NCBI RefSeq assembly: GCF_018446385.1
Contig: NC_055990.1
Coordinates: 23,183,558 to 23,247,557, forward strand
Source: Zingiber officinale
Lineage: Eukaryota; Streptophyta; Magnoliopsida; Zingiberales; Zingiberaceae
DNA length: 64,000 nt
Direction: 5' to 3'
How positions within the stretch are numbered: the stretch's first letter is position 1; every line of letters starts with the position of its first letter. The notes below the pieces were generated by a model. That model made no database searches and had not been told where the DNA came from. It was given only the letters and a program-made list of their open reading frames with translations. This document shows, piece by piece, positions 21,490 to 33,038 of the stretch. A program made the translations under genes and the position numbers.

Positions 21490-21960
21490 GAGGTGACCGC
21501 TCGGGTGTGATCCCTAGCTTGAGTCTTGATGGGACAGACGAGCTGTAGGGAGGGTCCCATTGTTTACGCTGGGATTGCTAGAGGGGCGACCGGGAGTTAT
21601 CTTATTAAAAGTATCAGGCCTGGCTATGCGGACCAGGCTGAGGAAACCCGACCAGTCAGGGGAGGTCAGATACTACTCCAGGCTGCATCTTATGTATCAA
21701 ATATGGAACCCTGCTATGTCTGTAACCGACCAAAAATTATGCAGTGGCCTTCCCGACCAGGAATTATGCAAATGGGGACATGAGGCGATCTAACTCATTC
21801 TTTCTCCTAACTGTTGACTAGTACTACATCCCCTTGACTTCTGACTGCCACATCCCCTTGACTTCTGATTGTCTTGCCTTATTGGGCCCCACCTATATGC
21901 GATGTATCAGTGTCTATCGCAAGAAGCATTAAGAACATGGTTAGATGATGATGATGAGTC
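21490..21960 (-). mobile_element. LTR-like fragment (family C), right half
   Basis: Continuation of the sequence interrupted at 7370. It is G+C-moderate with direct repeats ('catccccttgacttctga' twice near 21826-21870). No coding sequence is credible; ORFs at 21526-21793 are not recognisable. Outer boundary not resolved. Confidence 0.4.
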
Positions 21961-22099
21961 TAACAATTGAATATGGGGAATATCACTAGCATGAGCAACA
22001 TGACCCCATATTCCCACCAAATAAATCAAAAAAAGTGTGATTGGCTCCTTACGTGGCGCTCAAGCTTCACTAGTTGTTCAATCGTTGTATGTGTGTTCT

Positions 22100-22425
22100 A
22101 CTTTAGAATTGAACACTGATTGTTTCGGAAATATACCCTACTTCTTACCACCACACCAGGCCCTAGGGCGAGCACGTGCCTTTTTTTGACAAAAGGTAAC
22201 TTGCTCACCCCAAGTGCCCATCCCTGTCGGCCCCATAACGAGATGAAGGGAGTAAATCATGGTGACCGAGGGGCCTCTCTAGGTAAAAGAGATTTTATTA
22301 TCCAATGAATTATTCTCTCGGGGATTCGATCCTTGCTCTTATATGACAATTTGTCACTCAAGTATGAACTCGATTATGCCTGTGGGAGCACATATCTTCC
22401 AAATATGGAGCCCATCACAAGTACC
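22100..22425. repeat. Possible old SINE or other short interspersed repeat
   Basis: Contains 'gggattcgatccttg' near 22321, similar to a Pol III B box, and text typical of short interspersed plant repeats. No TSD or tail was identified, so this is weak. Confidence 0.25.
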
Positions 22426-22449
22426 AACTGTTTTGATTTTTTTTTTTAA

Positions 22450-22612
22450 ATTTTTTTAGTTGGCACTAGGTTGTAAGCTTATGCTTACTAATCATATGGT
22501 AATGACCTGTCTAATCTATGTGAGTTTTTCAATGATTATCAAGATAAATCGAAAAATGCTTACCATGTATAGCTCATAAACGTAACCCAATATTCTTACG
22601 TCTATTTTTAAA
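22450..22612. repeat. Dispersed ~150-bp repeat, copy 1
   Basis: Shares blocks such as 'atcaagataaatcg' and 'cccaatattcttacgtc' with 36525-36668 and, more weakly, with 55085-55212. Non-coding; class unknown. Confidence 0.5.
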
Positions 22613-22898
22613 AAAGTACCAACTCTGATGTGAATCTTGAGTTGGTGTAGATTTATATGTCTTTTATTGTGGCAAATATAACAGTCTTATGTGATTTTTG
22701 ATCTATTGAATCAGATTTCTGATTGATTTAACCAAACAATTTCCATTGATTATTAATACTACGAGTTCTATGAATTTGGTCAATCCGAGGAAGAGTACGA
22801 TGAGCTAGTTCGCCATGAGCAGTAGAAATTGAGGATTGATAGATGGTTCATATAAAATATTTTCTTCCCACTCACTTCACATTATATTAATATTTTTT

Positions 22899-24387
22899 AA
22901 CTTTTTATCGAACCTATAAGTTTCTAAATATTTAAATCATGTATCATAATTTTAAAATTATTAAATCATGCATCCACTTTCCATTTTATCCTCGTCTTAA
23001 AATCAATTCGACTTAAAAATAAATCAATCGATTGATTTTTTTCCAGTTAAATTGATTTCATTTTGTTTGAAAAATCCATCAACCGGTTTCGACCAAAATC
23101 GACTAATGGACCTAGAGACCTTAGAATGATATGAAATTAGTTCCTATATATTTGTCTAGTTGCCCTGATTGTAAAAATACTATCAAATATCAATTTGACA
23201 CAATATATTGAGAATAGTGATATTTTGAACATGAATAATTTTTCAGATACATTTGTGTTCAAAAAATCACTGTTCTTAATATATTGAGTCAAATTGATAT
23301 TTGATAGTATTTAAATAATCAAGAGAACTAGATAAATATATAGGAACTGATTTCATATCATTCCGAGGTCTTTAGGTCCATCAGTCAATTTTGGTTGAAA
23401 CCGGCCGATGGATCTAGAGACCTTGAAATGACATGAAATCAGTTTCTATATATTCATATAGTTCTGTTGATTGTAAAAATACTATCAAATATTAATTTGA
23501 TGTAATATATTGAGAGCAGTGATTTTTTTTTGAAACTACGACCGAATGAACCTAAATAAAATCAACATAAATTCATTCGACCAAAATCGGTTGATAGACC
23601 TACAGAGTTCGGAATGAAGTGAAACTAGAGCCAATGAGTTCTTCTAGTTCTTATGATTATATCTATACCCTCAAACATCAATTTGACCTAATATATTAAG
23701 AGTAGTGATTTTTTAAATATGAATTAAATTTTAAAACACATTTATGTTTAAAAAAAAATATTGTTCTCAATATATTAGGTCAAATTGATATTTGATAATA
23801 TTTTTACAATCAGGAGAACTAGACAAACACATGGGAACCAGTTTCATGTCATTTCTAGATCTCTAGGCCCATCAGCCGATTTCGACCGAAATCGGCTAAT
23901 GGACCTAGAGACCTTGAAATGACATGAACTTATTTCTATTTGTTCGTCTAGTTCTCTTGATTGTAAAAATATTATTAAAAATCAATTTTACCGAATATAT
24001 TCAGCATAATAAATTTTTAAATATGAATTAGTTTTACAGACACATTCGTATTTAAAAAAAATACTCTCAATATATTAGGTCAAATTAATATTTGATAGTA
24101 TTTTATAATCAAGAGAACTAGACGAATACATAGAAACTGGTTTCATGTCATTCCAAAATCTCTAGGTTCATTAGCTGATTTTGACCGAAACTAGCTGATG
24201 AATTTTTTCAAATACATAGGAAGAAATCAATTCGACTGAAAAAAATCAATGGATTGATTTTTTTTAAGTCAAATTGATTTGAGGATAAAGGTAAAATAAA
24301 AAGTGGGTATGTAATTTAATAATTTTAAAATTATAATATGTGATTTAGATATTTTATAAATTTATTTATTCGTTCGGTAAAAAATTG
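22899..24387. mobile_element. Non-autonomous Mutator-like element with long TIRs and 10-bp TSD
   Basis: 1489 bp. TSD AATATTTTTT at 22889-22898 and 24388-24397; the empty site is preserved as a single copy near 5373 in the BURP copy 1 promoter. Terminal inverted repeats exceed 100 bp (left from AACTTTTTATCGAAC; right end reads CAATTTTTTACCGAAC on minus) and extend into 'aatcaattcgact'. The interior is several ~300-bp foldback modules with no transposase. TSD length and long TIRs fit the Mutator superfamily; family assignment is inference. Confidence 0.85.
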
Positions 24388-24443
24388 AATATTTTTTCTT
24401 ATGAATTAAAATATTCCTGCTGATCAATCTTGTGCAGTGCATG

Positions 24444-24659
24444 CACTGTCCCCTCAGATGAGTCTACTGGCTAGCGCATGAGGTGTTGTCATAATAAGGT
24501 CTGGGGTTCGAATCTTAGTAAAATCGAGGTAAATGTCTCCCTTATGTGTTAGTCACTATTCCAAATACTAGTAGCTGTCCGTGATTTACCTCCTCCGTAT
24601 TGACCCTGGAACCGGTTGACAGGGATCCTGAGGATGAGCATATTCATCTTTTGCCATAA
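24444..24659 (+). mobile_element. SINE, family 1, copy 1
   Basis: About 216 bp with TSD TTGT(G/A)CAGTGCATG at 24430-24443 and 24660-24673. It contains a B-box-like 'ggggttcgaatc' near 24503 and ends 'catcttttgcc'. The paralogous BURP promoter near 5410 lacks it. Related to 55304-55507. No coding. Confidence 0.8.
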
Positions 24660-24780
24660 TTGTACAGTGCATGAGTGCAATGTTTTGAATTATACATGAC
24701 AAATAGTGTTTTTGAAAGACTAATGGTGAGTTTAATTTAGAGGGAATTCATTCCGGTTAATTCTCATGAAATGGATATAT

Positions 24781-25995
24781 AATTTATATATTTGATTAAA
24801 AAAATGGTATGTGAATCTTAATGGAATTGTTATTTCAGAATCATTGATCATAAACTATTTTAAATATTTATTTGTGACATTTGAATGAGATGGAGATGCG
24901 CAAGCATTCAAATCGATCGCAATATCTAGCACGTGAAAAAGAGTTTTTTTATTTTATAAATGGGCTGAACAAGTTAATCGATTAAATCGACAATTCATAA
25001 AAGACATGTCGGGGAAACCAATGAATTAGATGAGCTAAGCAAATAGATTGGACGTATGAGTCAATAAATGATGGCCCAAGTAATATCAAATGAATTGAAT
25101 GTAGGCAGAATGAAATAGAGCAAATTAGATTTGATAAACATTATCTTTTAGACACAAAAAGAATTGTGACAAACAAATTAAACTGGACAAGAGATCCTTG
25201 TTTGAACCAAATAGAATGGTCGAGCACGAGTTAACACGTAATTAGAGGTGTCGGTTTTGTCCCAACGTAACTCACTAGAGAACATAATATACATTTTAAT
25301 AGAATGAAAGAGAGGATTGTACCAGATTAGTATACCGTATCTCTTGATTATTACCCTCCTTTTATTGTTCTTACCGTGTAATAGAATCATTATGGCATTT
25401 AAATTCTCCTCCTATAATGATCGTCAATACCATTATTGTCTACCCATTTAGTAATCACATCTCATGATATACTTCTTCTATAATGATTAACGTTTATCAT
25501 TATTGATTGTCTTTAGTGTCCGTCACTTCCTCTCGAATTAAATCAAAACTACATCCCTCATTCCCAATCCCAAATTTTTTATGCCAAGCACAATTCGGCT
25601 GCAAACCTGACTCTTAGACACTAGATTCTAATGCACAGCACCATCCGGCTCTAAGCCCAATTCTCTAGCACTAGATTCTAATTCCTAGCACCATCCAATG
25701 AAGACCTCTTGACGGGTAAATTAATAATCAAACTTTTGTTGAACATGTTTGTTGTCCGACAAATTTTCACAACAGATGGTTATAGAAGAATCAGATGGAC
25801 GATCTCTTGATGATCCTATGAATTGTTTAGTGTATTCAATAAAGGATGAAGAGGTAGAGCAAGCAAGTACCTAGTTCCTCCACGAGCAAAGTTTAATAGA
25901 TGTGACAAGCCAAAGAGGATGTGCATATTTGATCGAAGGTCAAGACACAAGAATAGGAGACTTAGAAAGTATCTGGCACCGACACGAGTATGATT
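24781..25995. other. No recognised feature
   Basis: Unique-looking A/T-rich sequence. The phrase 'ctagcaccat' with 'ctctagcactagattcta' is repeated around 25590-25695. Small ORFs (25178-25390, 25816-26025 minus) show no recognisable domain. Confidence 0.4.
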
Positions 25996-26131
25996 CAAAA
26001 GATTTTTCATTGAAGCACCTATCAAGAGAAGAGGGAAGAGAAATCATCTTAAACCATGCACTCCAAAAGATTTTTCATTGAAGCACCTATCAAGAGAAGA
26101 GGGAAGAGAAATCATCTTAAACCATGCACTC
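25996..26131. repeat. Perfect tandem duplication, 2 x 68 bp
   Basis: The unit beginning 'caaaagatttttcattgaag' is present twice head to tail with no visible difference, so the duplication is recent or an assembly artefact. Confidence 0.9.
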
Positions 26132-26319
26132 CCGATTGTAACTAATAGGGGGTTGAGCTAATGATCGAAAACAAATCCTTCCTAAATGGCAACCCAAGTT
26201 CTTTTTTCATTTTTATTTGAGTGTTTCTTTTATTTTTTCATCTTAATTTTCTGTTTTGTTTAATTTCAGGGCTAGAGCGCTCCATGATTTGGTCTTAGCA
26301 ACTGCTACAGTGCGTGAGG

Positions 26320-29300
26320 ATCCCTTCTACAAAAATACCTTGATTTAGGGACGAAATTAAGGGATGAAAACTTTTCGTCCTAAATCTATAACAAATTTAG
26401 CGACAAAAAAATAAATCGTCGCTAATTAGCAACGAAATTAAGAACAAAAGAGTTTCATCGCAGATTAACAATAGATTATATTTCATCATCAAATACGTTG
26501 CAAATTAACGATGAAATTCGATATTCATCGTAAACTCTACAATGAATTCTAGATTCGTTGTAAATTTTGCAACGAAATAGATATTCCTTGCAAACTCTAC
26601 GATGAATTCAAAATTTTTCGCAAAAGATGAAGTCTTGAAATGACTTTACCGAGACCATAGGCCAAAGATTTGTTGCTAATTCTATGACAAATCTAAGGAT
26701 TCATACAAAATGGATAAAATTTAAAAATAAAAATAAATGTATCCAAAAATTGACTGATAGATTCAGAAAGCTCATAATGATATGAAATTAGTTCTCATGT
26801 GTTAGTATAGTTCTTCTGATTATATCAATGTCTTCAATCATCAATTTGATAGAATATATATTTTTCATAGCCAAGTCAATTAAAAAGACTTTAATCGATT
26901 GATGGCTTAGTAAAAATACTAAAAGAGTTATTGATTGAACATGTTAGAGTTATTTTGATGTTAAAAAAAATAACTAAACTGAGTATATTGGGTCAAATTG
27001 ATGTCTGATGTATTTATATAATTAGAAGAATTAGACAAACATATAGAAACTAATTGTATGTTATTTCAAGCTCTTTAGATCCATCAGATGATTTTATACA
27101 CATTTATTTTTATGTTTAAATGTTTACCATTTTGCAACAAATCTATGGATTCATCACAAAATTAGCGATGAATCCTTGGATTGGTTTCAGAATTGGCAAC
27201 GAATCCATGGATTCGTAGAATAGTTAAAAATAAAAAATAAAAAATAAATATATCCGAAATGATAGATTGACATAAAGAGTTTGGAATGATATGAAAATAA
27301 GTTTCTATATAATTGATTAGCTCTCTTAATTATAAAAATATTATAAAATATCAATTTGACTAATATATTGAGAGCAGTGATTTTTTGAATATGAATAGGT
27401 CTAAAAAAAATCTTATTTCTGTTCAAAAAATCACTAATTTCATTTTATTAGGTCAAATTCAAGTTTGAGAGCATTTATATAATTCAGATATCTGTTTGAA
27501 TACATAGAAATTTGTTTCATATCATTCCAAGATCTCGAGGTTCATCTGCCGACTTCAAACAAATTTATTTTTAATTTTTAACCATTTTACAACGAAACCA
27601 TGGATTCGTCACAGAATGGTCTAAATTGAAAAATAAAATTAAATGTATCTGAAACTAGTTGATGGACCTTAAGAACTTAGAATGGCATGCAATCAGTTCC
27701 TATGTATTCGTCTAATTTTACTAATTATATTTATACTCTCAAATATTAATTTGACACAATTTCTTTTTTCATAGTTAAGTTAATTAGATGGACTTCAATC
27801 GATTGATGACTTAGTAAAAATACTAAAAAGAGTTATTGATTGAATATATTAGAGTCATTTAGATGTTAAAAATCATTGATCTCAATATATTCGGTTAAAT
27901 TAATATTTGAAGGCATTTATATAGTCAGGAGAACTAGAGGAACACAAATGAAATAATTTTATATCATTCCAAGCTCTTTAGGTTCATCTACTGGTTTCAG
28001 ATATACTTATTTTTATTTTAAAATTTTGAATAATCTACGATGAATCTATGGATTCATCACAGAATTAGCAATAAATCCTTGGATTCATCTTAGAATTGAT
28101 GACGAATCCATGGATTCATCACAGAATAGTCAAAAATAAAAAATAAAAAATAAATGTGTTCGAAATGACAGATTGACCTAGAGAGCTTGGAATAACATGA
28201 TACTAGTTTCTATGTCTTTATCTAGTTCTCCTGATTATATAAATTCTCTTATACATCAATTTAACTCAAAATATTTAAAATATTGATTTTTTTGGATCAA
28301 TTTAAGCTCAGGGTTAAGCCAATTATATTTTGCCCAAATGGTTTAGGGATTGGGATATATTGTTTAAGTAAAAAAATTAAAATAAAAAAATTAGATGCTC
28401 ATGGGGTATAATATATAGTATTTAGGGTACATATTTTTTTTGTTTTGATTTTTTTAATCTTTGGGTTTAGGATTTAGGATTTGGAATTTAGGATTTAGTG
28501 TTTAGGGTATAGTATTTAGGATGCATAATTTTTTAATATTTTTTAGGGTTTAGGATATCTAATTTGGGGTATAATATTTAAGGTTTAGGATTTAAGGAAT
28601 TTAAAATTTTTAAAAAATAAAAAAGTAGTGTTCTCCTAGATCCATTCCTAGAGCCTCGAACACTTGTCATGCAAAGGAGTAGAATATAAGTGAGGTAGGA
28701 TATCATAGAATTGGCAATGAATCCTTGGATTCATCTCAGAATTGGTAACGAATTCATGGATTCATTACAGAATGGTCAAAAATAAAATAAACAATAAATA
28801 TGTTCAAAATGACATTTGGACATAGAGAGCTTGAAATGATATGATACCAATTTATATGTGTTCATCTCGTTCTCCTGATTATATAAATACTTTCAACATC
28901 AATTTAACCCAAAATATTGAGAGTATTAATTTTTTGAAAATGAATGTGTCCGAAAAATATAATTCATGTGCAAAAAAAAAAAATACTACTTTCAATATAT
29001 TTGGTCAAATTGATATTTGAGGCATATATATATAATTAGGAGATCTATAGGAATACATAAGAATTTATTTTATATCATTTCGAGCTCTTTTGGCCCATCT
29101 ACTGGTTTCAATATTTTATTTTTAATTTTTGACCATCCTGCGACAAATCTATGGATTCATCAACAATTCTACAACAAATCCAATGATTCGTTGCCAATCC
29201 AATCATTCGTTGCCAATTCTACGATGAATCCAAGGATTCATTGCCAATTTTGCAACTAATCCATGGATTCGTCGTAGAATGGTCCAAATTTAAAAATAAA

Positions 29301-29490
29301 AATAAATATGTTTGAAACCGGCTAATAGACTTAGAGAGCTCGGAATGATATGAAATTAATTTCTATGTGCTCATCTAGTTCTTCTGATTATATCCATATC
29401 CTTAAATATCAATTTGATATAATATTTTTTTTATAGTAAAGTGAATTAGATGGACTTTAATCGAATGAGTTAGTAAAAATACTAAAAATA
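26320..29490. repeat. Array of ~300-bp foldback modules with 'gaatccatggattcg' spacers
   Basis: The left part (26325-26720) has alternating motifs such as 'tcgtcgctaattagcaacga', as in subterminal regions of DNA transposons. From 26750 to 29490, five or six modules recur. Each has a left arm ('gacctagagagcttggaatgatatga', 'ctgattatataaat', 'caatttgac') and an inverted right arm ('gtcaaattgatatttga', 'atcattccaagctctttagg'). Spacers at about 27175, 27590, 28040-28130, 28700-28780 and 29145-29280 carry palindromic 'aatccatggatt'. The same module type makes up the inside of 22899-24387. No transposase, ends or TSD found. Confidence 0.65.
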
Positions 29491-29734
29491 CAACTATTTT
29501 TCTTACAAGACTATGTATGTACTACATAAAAAATATATGGAACCACTCTTTCTGCTTACAAAATATATAAATCAAATATAATATTCTTTCATACATATAT
29601 CAATAAGTCATGAACCAGGGATTGGTGGCATGATACCGTTGGTGCGGTTAGCACTAACGGTCTAACTCAAGTTTTGATAAATGACAAAATAGGTTAAGTT
29701 AGTTTCGTTATTATCTAACACTTTAACCGAGTGT

Positions 29735-29962
29735 GCAGGAGAAGCCCAGACAGGTCGACGGGCTAACTTGATATCTGGCACAATGCCCAGCTAGGTCGAC
29801 GGGCCGACCGGATAGCTGGCACGAAGTCCAAACGAGTCGATGGGCTGATCGGACATTTGGCACGAAGTCCAGCTAGGTCGGCGGGCTGACAGGATAGCTG
29901 GCACGAAGTCTAGACGGGTCGAAGGGCTAACCGGACGTTTGGTAGGTAAGTGAAGGTAAGTC
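29735..29962. repeat. Tandem hairpin array, inverted copy
   Basis: Five units, each with a variable arm, 'ggtcgacgggctgaccgga' and the complementary arm: CCAGA/TCTGG, CCAGCTA/TAGCTGG, CCAAAC/ATTTGG, CCAGCTA/TAGCTGG and TCTAGACG/CGTTTGG. Pairing is partly decayed in units 3 and 5. Confidence 0.8.
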
Positions 29963-30829
29963 ACTGGAGGGGAGTGACTGTGAGGACGCATTCCTGGGAA
30001 GGGAACATTAGGCGTCGATCCAACTTAGACCCATTTCGGATACCTAAGTCGAGATCATGACTAGATTTCGGTCTTGAGGAGACGGAATCTAATTACTATT
30101 CTGCTTATCTATAAATTATGCTAACATTCTATTTTGCAGGATAATATTATTTACATTTTACCTCGAACTAACTCTTTCTTGCATGAGAAGGATTTTCTGG
30201 AGAAGAGTGGTCCGGGCGCCCGGAATGCAAACTTTATCCCCAACGCGTGTCGACACATGGAGCTTCATGATTGGCTGGGCTACGTCACATTCAGGGTGCC
30301 CTGAAGGTATCCGAGCGCATTGAACTTCCTATATAAGGAGGGAGAAGGCTGGAGCAAGAAGAACAACGACAAGATCCTTCAACGCTAGCCTTAGTGCTCT
30401 GTTGTGCTCCTATGACTCCACGACCGACAGAGTGCTTTTCTGTTTCCTTATTTACATTGTCGGTATTATTATTTTTAGCATTCCTATAATTCAATTTGTA
30501 ATCAATCTTCCAAATTGCTAGTGAATTGTCCAACAAAAGCACTCAACGAGTGTGAGCCTTGGAGTAGAAGTCGCCGAAGGCTCCAAACCAACACTACAAG
30601 AAAAACCCTCATAGACATCGGTGGAACAACATCGGTTTTAAGCAAAAACCGATGTCTTTGAGTGTTTTACACTGGTTTTTCAAAAAATCGGTGTCTATAA
30701 GCACATATTTTCACTCATAGACATCGATTTTTTAAGCTGATGTATATGAGTGTCTTTTTTTTGTTAATAGACACCGCTTTTAACAATGGTTTTTAGAACC
30801 TGGTGTCTATGATAAAATAAAATAATTTA

Positions 30830-31830
30830 ATTTTCCCACCAATACTTAGCCGAAATTTGCAACACTTCAATCTTACCTCCAATCCTAAACCTATATCGTG
30901 CCGTCCACCATCTCTCTCAGCCTCATCTCCCTCTTCCCCTTCCTAGATCGACGCCCCTTCCTCTCCTGATTAGGATCAACAGACCACGACGCCTTTGCTT
31001 CTCTGTCCAACCACGTCGTATCTCCTCCAACTCTTCCCTTTGGGTGAGAAGAGGAGCCCTTCATTTTATAGAAATGCTCGCTGTTAAAAGGGCAAGTTGG
31101 CGACAGCAGCGGAGCATCGGCGAAGGGTTCATTTTCTCGCTCTTCGGGACACTCGTTGCTTTGTTGCGGTGCTCTCTAACACATATTTCTCGTTTCCTGA
31201 GGAGGAACAATGGCTAGAAAGGGGCTTGATCGTCTCGCATTTGTTCTTCGTCAGCGATCGCCCTCAAACTGAAGAGCAAAGAGCCACCACTTCACAACGA
31301 CTGCTCACTTCCCCTTTCTTCCTCCTCCTCCGCTCCTGGTTACGATCTACTTTCCCTTATATTCTTGTACAAATGTTGCTCTCTGTAAGGGAAAAAAATA
31401 AGGATTTTGTGGAAGCGATTTATGATTTCTGCACAGTTTTCTTGTAGGCAAGAAAAAAAGAGAGGATTTCTCCCCCTCAAAACGAGTTGCTTTTGCTTTG
31501 ATTTTTTGTTTTTTTTCCGATGTTTGTTTTTAGAGAAAAGGGATTACTTCCCTAAAATCTACCCTTTGATTGTGTTGATGGTTAGAAATCTCTTTTCTTC
31601 CCTAAAATCTACCCTTTGATTGTGTTGATGGTGAGGAGGAGGAGGAGGAGGAGGAGATGGAGGAGGAGATGAAGAGGAAGAGCTCCAGCATGGGCAACCT
31701 GGTTTCGTGCACCGTCACTGCATCGGCCGCCAATCGTGTCCTCGTCGATCAAGGGTACCACTCCGATGGCAGCCTCCTCCTACCCCGAGCGGGTTGACGA
31801 AGAAAAGCCACGAGAGAAAGAGGGGTTCGT
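30830..31830 (+). other. GC-richer segment in CACTA, possibly captured 5' gene region
   Basis: Unlike the flanking A/T sequence, this stretch looks like a 5' UTR and exon region (CT-rich leader at 30890-30960, GAG/GGA microsatellite at 31630-31680). I recognise no protein in the ORFs at 31097-31447 or 31407-31619. A direct repeat 'cccttgattgtgttgatgg'-like occurs near 31560 and 31612. Confidence 0.35.
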
Positions 31831-33038
31831 GGCAATGATCTCTCTTTCTTTTTCAAAATAATAAAATAAAGCATAAGCCCAGTATTCTCGATTTATCGCC
31901 ATGTTTTAGTTTTTTTTTTTTTTGAAGTTGGGGCAAATCCTTCATATATTTGTTGTTCAAAAGTCACATTTTGATCTACTTTGCTGATATTATATTTTGT
32001 GGATATATCTGATGAATCTCCTGAGCTTTGTGATTCCTTGTTGATTTGATTATATTTTGTGGAGGTGAATTAAATTAGCTAATTCGTTATTCTTGTTCAT
32101 ATTCTAACGGGAAGAGATTAGGCACAATAATCTCTTAGTTGTGCTCCCTGTTGATTTTTTTTATTTATTTTTTTTATTCTTTGTCAGTTGTCACAGGATT
32201 GGGTTCGTAGAGTATTATCTGAAATTGTTTATCGCCTTCTCTGCACTGACCTTTGTGGGAACCTTTTCTTTTTCCAATGCAATAATCACACTTTTTGAAA
32301 CTTTAGATACATGCAATAACCAGAATATTACGGACTGTTTATTGCTATTTTTTTTTCACCTGAATCTGAACAATCGACCAGATGGTGAAGCGCTCTGATT
32401 CCCATTTCAATGTCTCATCTCAAACTAATACTGAAACCATGGACTTGGTATTCCTTTTTACTTGTATGTTTAAACTGTTAACCAACAGTTGATCCTCTCA
32501 ATGGTTGGTACCTTCTTGGTTTATAGTCTAAGACGATGGTGGATCCTCATCATAAACATCATCAATCAAGCTATGTTTTTCCCAATTACTAGGGTGGATC
32601 AGCACAAATAATAAAAAGCATACCCTTGGTTGCTTTTCCTGATTAATTTTGTCTCTTGCGTGAAAGATAACTTTTTTTATGCATATTATTCTTTTCTAAA
32701 TGTCCTTTCTATCAAAATATTAATGACTGAGACACTCTGGTATATCAGATTTAATCTCTTAAATCTCTTCTCTTTGATTGTGCCTTTGATGTTGAAATTC
32801 TTATTTGCTCTTCATCATTGTTTCTTCTTGTGTGAAAATTGAAACCGCACTTGTATTTCTCTTTAGAAGATACACTTGAAATGCACTGTATATGGTCGAT
32901 TCTCATAACTGATTGTTTGCCAAGACTATAGAAGATGAATGTAGACTCCATTAAGTATCCAGTTTAAAGCAAAGGATCTCCATGTGTGTGTATTTTAATT
33001 GCATAATTTTAGCCCTTCTAATACCATTTTGTCGCAAG

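Larger units (their letters stand above)
22665..24780 (-). pseudogene. BURP gene remnant: part of intron 1, exon 1 and promoter only
   Basis: 22665-22888, 24398-24430 and 24660-24780 together align with 5095-5570 of BURP copy 1, in the same orientation. Exon 1 on minus at about 22784-22816 reads MAN, stop, then LIVLFLG, against MANQHILFFLG in copy 1. The homology ends within intron 1 on the left, so exons 2-3 and the whole BURP domain are gone. The promoter is split by a Mutator-like element (22899-24387) and a SINE (24444-24659). It is clearly non-functional and marks an extra member of the tandem BURP array. Confidence 0.8.

Noticed and set aside
31097..31619. ORFs of 116 and 70 residues in the CACTA element
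   Set aside because: No recognised motif; kept only as a possible captured segment.
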